6,765 bases of DNA from UBA11612 sp963976395 (GCA_963976395.1 CAXBLG010000119.1:1-6765), one strand, 5' to 3'; positions 1-4,512 are shown, numbered from the stretch's first letter. Program-made: numbers and translations. The notes: a model not told the origin generated them from the sequence alone.

Positions 1-2
1 GA

Positions 3-167
3 GGGCCGAAAATCCCGCGAGCCGGTTTATTTGGCACCCTTGGATTGCTGGGCGGCTTCGTTAACTGGGCTAAATATGCACCCTCCATCAACGCCGAGAT
101 AGAAAAGCGCCAAGAAGAGAACAATTGGAATCCCACCGGCAAATCCCCTTTCGCTCCCAGAAATTAG
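3..167 (+). CDS. C-terminal end of an unidentified phage protein (module copy A)
   Basis: An open frame enters from the left edge and ends at TAG 165-167, giving 54 residues with no internal stop; the true start lies outside the window. The visible tail begins GPKIPRAGLFG, continues with a short hydrophobic stretch (LGLLGGFVNW), then a charged helix (INAEIEKRQEE), and ends near WNPTGKSPFAPRN. I do not recognise the family. The frame is believable because the same tail, diverged but alignable over its whole length, recurs at 868-1035 (GPNIPRAGLFG ... WNPT). It lies 30 nt before the membrane protein gene on the same strand, as its second copy does, so the three genes form one module. It could be the end of a virion or tail protein, given the late-gene setting, but that is inference. 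Confidence 0.7.
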   Translation, partial: GPKIPRAGLFGTLGLLGGFVNWAKYAPSINAEIEKRQEENNWNPTGKSPFAPRN

Positions 168-197
168 TTTATCTGTTCTACTCCGGCGGCTACCTTA

Positions 198-548
198 GTG
201 CAGGGTAAAGGTTTCTCGGGTCGAGCAATGTTGGACAAGCTCAGGAAATTTGCAGAACCGCGATTTGTTGCCGCCTGCGTTCTATGGGCGGTGTATCTCT
301 ACGCCCTCTTCTGGTTCATTCCTTATGTTGTCGATTTTCAATTCTGGGTTTCCTACACGCTATTTGAGAGTCCGCCGTCTTGGGTAAAAACGGCAGTTAC
401 GGTTTTGCTGACCACGCTTTACTGTGTCGGCACACTAATGTTGATTGGTTATGTCCTTAACCGCGTGAGCAGAGGTACTTTTAGACGGGGTGCGGCTTTC
501 GTTATCGCAGTTCTTGTTTGGATTGTGTTTATAGATCGGCCGTTCTGA
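198..548 (+). CDS. Three-helix membrane protein, module copy A (probably frameshifted)
   Basis: This is a 116-residue protein with a short basic N-terminus and about three hydrophobic segments (roughly residues 22-45, 63-88 and 97-113), so it should lie in the inner membrane. It is a paralogue of the protein at 1073-1462: KLRKFAEPRFVAACVLWAVY matches KLGKYATPHFAAACALWAIY, and the end VLVWIVFIDRPF matches VVWVFAVDQPF. I chose GTG 198 because the N-terminus then also aligns with copy B (MQGKG against MKAKG); ATG 228 is the alternative, and neither has a strong ribosome site. The frame stops at TGA 546-548 right after DRPF, where copy B continues QTLWFYIRFAF. The missing tail is present one frame over: from 548 it reads MAWYAIEFSV and runs to TAA 608-610. 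Copy A has 8 nt where copy B has 9, so a single-base deletion explains the early stop. The function is unknown. Confidence 0.65.
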   Translation: MQGKGFSGRAMLDKLRKFAEPRFVAACVLWAVYLYALFWFIPYVVDFQFWVSYTLFESPPSWVKTAVTVLLTTLYCVGTLMLIGYVLNRVSRGTFRRGAAFVIAVLVWIVFIDRPF

Positions 549-657
549 TGGCGTGGTACGCCATTGAATTTTCGGTAATGAGCATCGCGGATATTTTCTT
601 CGACGTTTAAGGCTGCAAGGCCCCGCGTGCGGTCCCATAATTCACAGGAAAATACAT

Positions 658-864
658 ATGTACGAGGACGCCCTTCGCGATGCGAATGAGGCGCGCGACG
701 TGCTTGCCCATCCGCTGCTGGCCGAGGTGTTCGTCGCCTGCATGGCGAGCGACGATGATCTTATGTGGGCGCGCTTATATCTTGCGGGCAAATATGGAGG
801 GATCGGTCTTGGCGCCGGAGCAGCGGCCAGCTCGGCTCCCGATTTGATCTTGCCCCAACAGTGA
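658..864 (+). pseudogene. Truncated copy of the small EARDVLAHPLLAE protein, fused to the next module
   Basis: The start ATG 658 has an AGGAA ribosome site at 646-650. The first 22 residues (MYEDALRDANEARDVLAHPLLA) match the intact gene at 1541-1810 almost residue for residue. Two things then go wrong. Eleven residues present in the intact copy (FGSLEQTYVEA) are missing, and after the FVAC.A.DD block, near position 765, all similarity to the C-terminal half (LRAVRRHLEEYVEAGE) is lost. The frame continues into unrelated glycine- and alanine-rich sequence (GKYGGIGLGAGAAASSAP) and stops at TGA 862-864. That added part appears to belong to the start of module copy B, because beyond the TGA the same frame carries the GPNIPRAGLFG tail. 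I read it as a deletion derivative. A short functional protein cannot be excluded, since the start and ribosome site are intact. Confidence 0.65.
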
Positions 865-1035
865 GCCGGGCCGAATATACCCAGGGCAGGACTCTTCGGT
901 GTCGCGACCTTGCTGGCCGGCCTGGTGTCTTGGACGAAGGGCGGAGGAGCAACCATAGAAGGGGAAATAATGCGGCGGGGCCAGGAAGGCAGGTGGAACC
1001 CCACGCCAATCTGGAGCGAGTCGCCTGACATTTAA
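768..1035 (+). pseudogene. Remnant of the ..WNPT.. tail protein (module copy B) with in-frame TGA
   Basis: The same reading frame as 658-864 resumes after TGA 862-864 and runs to TAA 1033-1035. It encodes AGPNIPRAGLFGVATLLAG and then LVSWTKGGG..EIMRRGQEGRWNPTP. This aligns with the 54-residue tail at 3-167: GP.IPRAGLFG, LL.G.V.W.K, I..EI..R..E and WNPT are shared. No start codon with a good ribosome site lies just downstream of the TGA, so the tail is probably not translated on its own. The stop sits in a CAG TGA GCC context, and whether it is a nonsense mutation cannot be told because the matching part of copy A is outside the window. The position, 37 nt before the second membrane gene, mirrors copy A. 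Confidence 0.6.
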
Positions 1036-1072
1036 GCGCGCCCACCGTGCAATTTGGCGGCGGAGCCGAGCA

Positions 1073-1462
1073 GTGAAAGCGAAAGGGCAAAACGCGAAAC
1101 TCATGTCGGTCATGCGTGAGAAACTTGGAAAGTATGCTACGCCGCACTTTGCGGCCGCTTGCGCGCTGTGGGCGATTTACGTTTTCATCTACACCCAGTT
1201 GCCGCGCCTGTTGCAGGAGTATCGTGATTGGTTCAGTTTCAGCTCCGTGATGGGATTGCCGGTATGGGCAAACGTGGCGGTAATTCTCATCTCTATGTCG
1301 CTCGTTATAGCAACAGCGCCACTGACGTTTTATGTCGCACATCGAATCAGCAGGCGTATGTTCAACTGGACTGTCGCGTTGGTCGTCGCGTTCGTCGTTT
1401 GGGTATTTGCCGTGGACCAGCCGTTCCAAACCCTGTGGTTTTACATTCGTTTCGCCTTCTGA
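1073..1462 (+). CDS. Three-helix membrane protein, module copy B
   Basis: This is a 129-residue protein, paralogous to the one at 198-548 but complete. The predicted layout is a basic, partly polar N-terminus (about residues 1-23) followed by three hydrophobic segments at roughly 26-47, 66-90 and 98-114, then a short aromatic tail (TLWFYIRFAF). The GTG start is supported by GGAG at 1062-1065, seven bases upstream; ATG 1103 and ATG 1112 are in frame but lack such a site. It follows the remnant tail gene and precedes the intact small gene at 1541, repeating the order of copy A. No known domain is recognised. Its position before the lysis genes would allow a holin or superinfection-exclusion role, but nothing in the sequence shows this. 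Confidence 0.75.
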   Translation: MKAKGQNAKLMSVMREKLGKYATPHFAAACALWAIYVFIYTQLPRLLQEYRDWFSFSSVMGLPVWANVAVILISMSLVIATAPLTFYVAHRISRRMFNWTVALVVAFVVWVFAVDQPFQTLWFYIRFAF

Positions 1463-1540
1463 GATCTTGCGAACGCCTACTTTGGTATATGATGTAGCGG
1501 CTGGCGTTCTCGCCCCTTCACTTGGCCGGGATATTTTTTG

Positions 1541-1810
1541 ATGACTGACGACGTCATTCGCGATGCGGGTGAGGCACGGGATGTGCTTGCCCATCCGCTG
1601 CTGGCCGAGGCGTTCGGCAGTTTGGAGCAAACCTATGTGGAGGCGTTCGTGGCCTGCAAGGCGGGCGACGACTTGCCCAGGTTTCGTCTGGCCGAGGCGG
1701 TGAAGGTGCTGCGGGCTGTGCGGCGGCATCTGGAAGAGTACGTCGAGGCCGGAGAGATAACCGCGCGCACGGCGAAAGACCTTGCGCGCGGTAAGCGCGG
1801 CATTTTTTAA
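1541..1810 (+). CDS. Small helical conserved phage protein (intact copy)
   Basis: The gene encodes 89 residues. The N-terminal part (DVIRDAGEARDVLAHPLLAEAFGSLEQ) and the C-terminal part (LRAVRRHLEEYVEAGE) look like two or three amphipathic helices with no membrane segment. The pattern, a leucine-rich helix around HPLLAEAF, a middle FVAC block, then LRxxRRHLEE and a short basic end, resembles small proteins I know from late regions of podophages that are annotated only as hypothetical; no function is known to me. ATG 1541 is preferred over TTG 1538 because it lines up with ATG 658 of the truncated copy, and GGGA at 1528-1531 lies at suitable distance. A 10-bp direct repeat (GAGGCGTTCG at 1607-1616 and 1640-1649) sits in the part deleted from the other copy. 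Confidence 0.8.
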   Translation: MTDDVIRDAGEARDVLAHPLLAEAFGSLEQTYVEAFVACKAGDDLPRFRLAEAVKVLRAVRRHLEEYVEAGEITARTAKDLARGKRGIF

Positions 1811-1840
1811 GGGGCGACAGCGCAGCTCCTTATCTCAACC

Positions 1841-1962
1841 GTCACCCTTGGCGAAGCCGAGGGTCCAGAGGAGCGAAATTCAGGCGATGCGGAGAACGCG
1901 GCGTTTTCCGCGCACCACGGTGTTCGAATGCCCTGGATCCCCGGACCAGGTCCGGGGATGAC
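1841..1962 (+). repeat. Inverted REP-like doublet with internal hairpin
   Basis: Two imperfectly matching palindromic units face each other. Unit 1 (1841-1868) is GTCA, then ACCCTTGGC-GAA-GCCGAGGGT, then CCAG. Unit 2 (1933-1962), read on the minus strand, is GTCA, then ATCCCCGGACC-T-GGTCCGGGGAT sharing the border A, then CCAG. The GTCA and CCAG flanks of one unit are complementary to the TGAC and CTGG flanks of the other, so the whole 122-bp element can fold end to end. A third hairpin (GGAGAAC 1891-1897 with GTTTTCC 1903-1909) lies between them. This is the layout of REP doublets (BIME or REPIN). The GTCAtCCccGG..CCgGGGaTCCAG style is familiar from alphaproteobacterial intergenic repeats. 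No T-run follows either hairpin, so it is not an intrinsic terminator. Confidence 0.75.
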
Positions 1963-1995
1963 CAAAAAACAGAAACTAAAATCTAGGACACATAC

Positions 1996-2454
1996 ATGCG
2001 TGAACAAATGCGCAGTGACCTTGTGCGTGATTTAGTGCGTGATCTGATTCGAGATGAGGCGATGATGCTGCGCGCCTATCGCTGCCCGAGCGGGCGGCTG
2101 ACAATAGGTGTAGGCCGCAACATCGAGGATGTCGGCATTACCGAGGCCGAAGCGCTTCATTTGCTGGACAACGATCTTACGCGCGTTGAAGGCGAACTGG
2201 ACCGAAACGCTCCCTGGTGGCGCGGATTGCCGGCGCCTGCCCAGCGGGGCCTTGTGAACATGGCGTTCAACCTCGGCTGGCCGCGCCTTGCGGGCTTTCG
2301 AAAAATGCTGGCGGCTTTGGAGGGCGGCAACTTTACCCGCGCCGCCGCCGAGGCCTTGCACAGCCGCTGGGCGAAACAGGTGGGCGCACGGGCGCGGCGC
2401 ATCGCCGATTTGTACCTGAGCGCCGAACAAAATCACGAAGGAGAACAAGCATGA
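1996..2454 (+). CDS. Endolysin: GH24 (T4-type) lysozyme/muramidase
   Basis: This 152-residue enzyme is predicted to cut the MurNAc-GlcNAc bond of peptidoglycan at the end of infection. The T4-lysozyme catalytic signature is visible: Glu21, eight residues, Cys30, five residues, Thr36, followed by IGVGRN. Cys in place of the T4 Asp is a known variant of the family (as in the P1 endolysin). The body carries typical blocks (EAEALHLLDNDL, WWRGLP, NMAFNLGWPRLAGF, SRWAKQVGARARRIADL). The N-terminus is charged, with no signal peptide or SAR helix, so export should need a holin. ATG 1996 has AGGA at 1985-1988. Residues 8-19 are three copies of DL(V/I)R, an unusual addition ahead of the active site. 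The stop overlaps the next start (ATGA, 2451-2454), which implies translational coupling. Confidence 0.95.
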   Translation: MREQMRSDLVRDLVRDLIRDEAMMLRAYRCPSGRLTIGVGRNIEDVGITEAEALHLLDNDLTRVEGELDRNAPWWRGLPAPAQRGLVNMAFNLGWPRLAGFRKMLAALEGGNFTRAAAEALHSRWAKQVGARARRIADLYLSAEQNHEGEQA

Positions 2455-2630
2455 TCGAGTTTGTGCAAACCCACTGGGCCGAGATTGCGGGCGTGCTGGC
2501 CGCGTGCGTTCTGGTGTTCGACCGCATCGCCAAAATTACGCCCACCCAAACCGACGATAAGATTCTGGCCTGGGTTTATAAAATTACAGCCGTGCTGGGG
2601 GTGAAGGTAAAAGATAACCCCGGTGGCTAG
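2451..2630 (+). CDS. Small one-helix membrane protein, holin candidate
   Basis: The gene encodes 59 residues. The first six are followed by a hydrophobic segment (about residues 9-26, WAEIAGVLAACVLVFDRI), then TPTQTDDKILAWVYK, a second mildly hydrophobic stretch, and a short basic tail. Small proteins with a membrane segment followed by a TPT..DD motif are common next to phage endolysins. The start overlaps the endolysin stop by four bases and is served by GAAGGAG at 2437-2443. Because the endolysin lacks its own export signal, a holin is expected in this cassette and this is the best-placed candidate. The role is inferred from position and topology only; the membrane proteins at 198 and 1073 are weaker alternatives. 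Confidence 0.6.
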   Translation: MIEFVQTHWAEIAGVLAACVLVFDRIAKITPTQTDDKILAWVYKITAVLGVKVKDNPGG

Positions 2631-2632
2631 TG

Positions 2633-2842
2633 ATGAGTGTTCTTGCCGTCTTGAAGGCGGTTTTCACCGGGCTTGCCGAGCTGTTCGGGTTTTTGAAAGA
2701 CCGGCGACTAATGAACGCCGGCAAAGCGGAGCAACAGCGCAATGATCTGCTTGAACACCAGGAGCGGGTGGACCGGGCGAATGATGCCCGCGCTGATCCT
2801 GCTCGCCTTGAGCGGCTGCGCGAGCGGCGCTTCCGTGACTGA
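2633..2842 (+). CDS. Inner-membrane spanin (Rz-like) candidate
   Basis: The gene encodes 69 residues. The N-terminal part (SVLAVLKAVFTGLAELFGFL) is hydrophobic or amphipathic and could serve as a membrane anchor. The rest is a highly charged helix, probably a coiled coil, ending in ARADPARLERLRERRFRD. An anchored, charged, helical periplasmic domain is the plan of the i-spanin Rz, and a lipoprotein gene begins inside this gene in another frame, as Rz1 does in Rz. I chose ATG 2633; GTG 2630, just ahead in frame, overlaps the last base of the preceding stop codon and is equally possible. The protein is short for Rz (lambda Rz is 153 residues) and the anchor is weak, so the call depends on its partner. 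Confidence 0.6.
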   Translation: MSVLAVLKAVFTGLAELFGFLKDRRLMNAGKAEQQRNDLLEHQERVDRANDARADPARLERLRERRFRD

Positions 2843-2978
2843 TACGTTTTGCGAGGTGTACCGGCCGGTGTGCCTGAGCCGCGCGGATACGGAAGAGACC
2901 ATCCGCCAGGTGCTGGGCAACGAGGCGGCGTTTGAGACGCTGTGTTTGGGGGAGGCGGAGAGGGTAGAGTGCCGGTAG
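2781..2978 (+). CDS. Outer-membrane spanin (Rz1-like) lipoprotein
   Basis: The gene encodes 65 residues, starting inside the preceding gene and overlapping it by 62 bases in a different frame. The start MMPALILLALSGC is a short lipoprotein signal peptide with the lipobox L-S-G-C; Cys13 would be lipidated after cleavage by signal peptidase II. The mature part follows the pattern of Rz1-like proteins I know from phages: TDTFCEVYRPVCLSRADT.., then Q.LGNEAAFETLC. Four further Cys (24, 32, 55, 64) remain in the mature chain, so disulphides are possible. ATG 2781 and ATG 2784 both fit; an upstream in-frame ATG at 2742 would put a polar stretch before the signal peptide. With its overlapping partner it should join the two membranes in the last step of lysis. 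Confidence 0.75.
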   Translation: MMPALILLALSGCASGASVTDTFCEVYRPVCLSRADTEETIRQVLGNEAAFETLCLGEAERVECR

Positions 2979-3039
2979 TCTGGTATGCGATATAGAATAT
3001 TCTTCGAATACGGGTATGGTATAAGTCATTATAAATGAA

Positions 3040-3078
3040 CGTAATTTAGACAATCATTACGCTTGACGTAACGCGTAA
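3040..3078 (+). promoter_or_regulatory. CGTAA half-site cluster, candidate HigA operator
   Basis: Four copies of CGTAA or its complement crowd the 50 bases before the toxin gene: 3040-3044 (+), 3057-3061 (TTACG), 3067-3071 (+) and 3074-3078 (+). The second and third form the inverted repeat TTACG-N5-CGTAA, and the first and second form CGTAAT-N10-ATTACG. HigA-type antitoxins are known to bind palindromes in their own promoter, so this is the natural operator candidate. AT-rich -10-like hexamers (TATAAG 3020-3025, TATAAA 3030-3035) lie upstream without a clear -35. Confidence 0.5.
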
Positions 3079-3091
3079 AGGTTTGCATAAT
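3063..3091 (+). promoter_or_regulatory. Promoter-like TTGACG-17-CATAAT overlapping the higB start
   Basis: TTGACG (3063-3068) and CATAAT (3086-3091) are separated by exactly 17 bases, close to the sigma-70 consensus. The -10 element overlaps the ATG of higB at 3090, so a transcript from here would start near 3098, past the toxin start codon. Such a message would carry higA and the following small ORF but not full-length toxin. The half-sites at 3067-3078 lie between the two elements. Confidence 0.4.
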
Positions 3092-3368
3092 GATTCAATC
3101 CTACAAATGCCGTCAGACGCACAAGTTGGCGAGCGGTGCGCGGGTTAAACAGTTCGAGCAATTTGAGTCGGTGGCCCGGCGTAAACTTCGGATGCTCGAA
3201 GCCGCAACGCAGTTGAGCGACTTAAAAGCGCCGCCGAGTAATAAGTTAGAGGCCCTGAAGCGCGACCGCAAAGGGCAGCACAGCATTCGGATCAACGATA
3301 AATGGCGGCTGTGTTTTGTTTGGAAAGACGGCCACGCGTACAACGTCGAGATTGTTGATTATCACTAA
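3090..3368 (+). CDS. higB: HigB toxin, RelE-fold mRNA interferase
   Basis: This 92-residue toxin belongs to the HigB/GraT branch of the RelE superfamily, which cuts mRNA on the ribosome and slows growth when free of its antitoxin. The family pattern is complete: MIQSY at the start, ESVARRKLRMLEAA in the helical part, the block PPSNKLEALKRDRKGQHSIRIND, then KWRLCFVW and the terminal VEIVDYH. The last three residues are Asp90-Tyr91-His92, the same triplet and numbering as in the Proteus HigB. ATG 3090 fits the conserved N-terminus. The toxin-before-antitoxin order is typical of higBA. The antitoxin starts 18 bases after the stop. In a phage it may act in maintenance of the prophage or in exclusion of other phages. 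Confidence 0.92.
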   Translation: MIQSYKCRQTHKLASGARVKQFEQFESVARRKLRMLEAATQLSDLKAPPSNKLEALKRDRKGQHSIRINDKWRLCFVWKDGHAYNVEIVDYH

Positions 3369-3386
3369 GGCGACAGGAACGAAGCC

Positions 3387-3713
3387 ATGGCACGCGCAAC
3401 TTTACTTCCGCCGATCCACCCCGGAGAAATTCTCCGCGAGGAGTTTGTTGCGCCGATGGGCCTGAGCGCGAGCAAGGTGGCCGCGGCGCTGGGGGTTGCG
3501 CCCAATCGCATTACCCAGATCATGAACGGCGAGCGGGACATTACTGCCGATACAGCCTTGCGTCTGGCACGGGCATTTGAGACGACCTCTGAATTCTGGA
3601 TGAACCTTCAGAAGCTTTACGAGCTTGAAGTGGCCGAGCGGGCCAAAGGCAAGGAGATCGCGAGGAAGGTTATGCCGATTAAAGCGGCGCTTCATGAACT
3701 AGAGCATGTTTAG
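3387..3713 (+). CDS. higA: HigA antitoxin, XRE-family DNA-binding protein
   Basis: The 108-residue antitoxin neutralises HigB and represses the operon. The opening PPIHPGEILREEFVAPMGLS is the hallmark of the HigA family. The helix-turn-helix spans about residues 26-55 (SASKVAAALGVAPNRITQIM, then NGERDITADTALRLARAF), followed by the family block SEFWMNLQKLYELE and a charged C-terminal helix. ATG 3387 has AGGA at 3375-3378. Candidate operator sites lie before higB. The last codons overlap the start of a cysteine-rich ORF (ATG 3706), which suggests coupling of a third gene to this operon. Confidence 0.95.
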   Translation: MARATLLPPIHPGEILREEFVAPMGLSASKVAAALGVAPNRITQIMNGERDITADTALRLARAFETTSEFWMNLQKLYELEVAERAKGKEIARKVMPIKAALHELEHV

Positions 3714-3879
3714 CCGTCAAACACTGCTGAGCGATAAGGAGTGCCCATCCGTGATCCAAAGTGGTTGTCAGCTTTGTAAGGAGTGCTTAGCGAACTGCAT
3801 GACGTTTCTTGCGTCAGGATTTCCTTCGACTGAAAGATGTTTACCGTGTGCCATACTAAAGAACGTCCTTTGCTGTTAG
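3706..3879 (+). CDS. Cysteine-rich 57-residue protein, ferredoxin-like Cys motif
   Basis: This short ORF starts at ATG 3706 inside the end of higA (8-base overlap) and ends at TAG 3877-3879. Nine of its 57 residues are cysteine: 13, 21, 24, 27, 31, 45, 48, 56 and 57. Residues 21-31 read CQLCKECLANC, which is C-x2-C-x2-C-x3-C, the spacing of a [4Fe-4S] ferredoxin motif but without the usual proline after the last Cys; 45-48 adds CLPC. A second possible start, GTG 3751, gives 42 residues and has a perfect AAGGAG at 3736-3741, nine bases upstream. The last 24 bases run antisense to the end of the minus-strand gene, so the final CC may be incidental. I know no family for it. Metal or cluster binding is a possibility drawn from the motif alone, and the ORF might not be expressed. 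Confidence 0.4.
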   Translation: MFSRQTLLSDKECPSVIQSGCQLCKECLANCMTFLASGFPSTERCLPCAILKNVLCC

Positions 3880-4356
3880 CCTGTGTTTTTTTGCATGTTC
3901 TTTGATAATAACATCAAGTTTTTCTAGGCAATTCTCAATGCCATTCGCGTATTCAAATTCTTGAAACATATCTAAAGACTCATCTGTTAATTCGGATTTG
4001 ACGCGTTCGTGCCAGTCTACAAGTTTGGCTTTCGTGTAGTTTTGTCTGAGGGTTAACAAGGAGCCCTCTTTCATAAGACCTCGGAGATTCTTTGTGCGCT
4101 TTACAGCCACATGCTTTTTCCCGCGCAGTTCTACCCATTTATTTCCCATGGCAGGGAGGGCCAAGAGCCCGCCCCAAAGTGTGAACAGACCAATGCCGAT
4201 TGAAATGGGGCCCCATTGCAAAAATAAAGCCCAGGCTGCCGAGGCTATCGATATGATGACCGATCCAAACGCCGACCACCCACCCAGCCATGTGGTAACA
4301 ACGAAATCAATGATGTCCCACGCGGCCTTAAGCGCCCATCTTCCGAACCCCAGCAT
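3856..4356 (-). CDS. Minus-strand membrane protein with cytoplasmic helical tail (moron candidate)
   Basis: The gene encodes 166 residues. The first 70 are hydrophobic and rich in Trp and Gly, with two or three membrane segments (roughly 14-45 and 48-70: IIDFVVTTWLGGW.., AAWALFLQWGPISIGIG.., TLWGGLLALPAM). The remaining 95 residues are charged and helical (VKRTKNLRGLMKEG.., DWHERVKSELTDES.., ENCLEKLDVIIKEHAKKH) and probably lie in the cytoplasm. ATG at 4356 is backed by a strong AGGAGG (complement of 4366-4371). I recognise no family. It is the only gene on this strand, is more AT-rich than its neighbours, and sits between the toxin-antitoxin genes and the capsid genes, all features of a moron. 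Exclusion or defence functions are common for small phage membrane proteins in such positions, but that is inference. Confidence 0.65.
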   Translation of the reverse strand: MLGFGRWALKAAWDIIDFVVTTWLGGWSAFGSVIISIASAAWALFLQWGPISIGIGLFTLWGGLLALPAMGNKWVELRGKKHVAVKRTKNLRGLMKEGSLLTLRQNYTKAKLVDWHERVKSELTDESLDMFQEFEYANGIENCLEKLDVIIKEHAKKHRLTAKDVL

Positions 4357-4395
4357 GGCTGACTCCCTCCTGTCATATCTCCAGTCGTGACTGTG

Positions 4396-4420
4396 CCTTC
4401 CCTCTCGGGATACGGGAAGG
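4396..4420 (-). other. Hairpin in the leader of the minus-strand gene
   Basis: CCTTCCC (4396-4402) and GGGAAGG (4414-4420) form a perfect 7-bp stem with an 11-base loop. On the minus strand it lies 40 bases before the start of the membrane protein gene and has no T-run in either direction. It may structure the leader RNA; no further role is visible. Confidence 0.45.
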
Positions 4421-4474
4421 TGTCATCACACACCTATGTCAGGTCCTTATGGGCGTGGATAAAAACAACTAAAA

Positions 4475-4506
4475 TTGTTGACTCTAACAAACTAATTTGA
4501 CATAAT
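4475..4506 (+). promoter_or_regulatory. Near-consensus sigma-70 promoter with inverted repeat at -35
   Basis: TTGACT (4478-4483) and CATAAT (4501-4506) are separated by exactly 17 bases in an AT-rich stretch, placing the start of transcription near 4513. The inverted repeat TTGTT-N6-AACAA (4475-4490) covers the -35 element and could be an operator. The promoter faces the scaffold and capsid genes. An overlapping TTGACA at 4497-4502 has no matching -10 (ATTGTG). Confidence 0.65.
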
Positions 4507-4512
4507 TCGCAT

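Noticed and set aside
761..1729. Long minus-strand open frame of 322 codons across module copy B.
   Set aside because: It lies opposite the paralogous membrane gene and small gene, whose proteins align with their copies; its own translation is low-complexity, rich in Arg, Pro and His, and lacks domain-like patterns.
1937..1959. The 11-bp palindrome as a terminator of the upstream genes.
   Set aside because: No T-run follows on either strand, its loop is a single base unless pairs open, and it is better explained as half of the REP-like doublet.
1996..2060. Endolysin with a SAR or signal-peptide start.
   Set aside because: The first 20 residues are charged (MREQMRSDLVRDL..), with no hydrophobic helix.
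4094..4390. Plus-strand frame of 98 codons opposite the minus-strand membrane gene.
   Set aside because: The minus strand has a strong AGGAGG site, membrane segments and a sensible charged tail; the plus frame has none of these.
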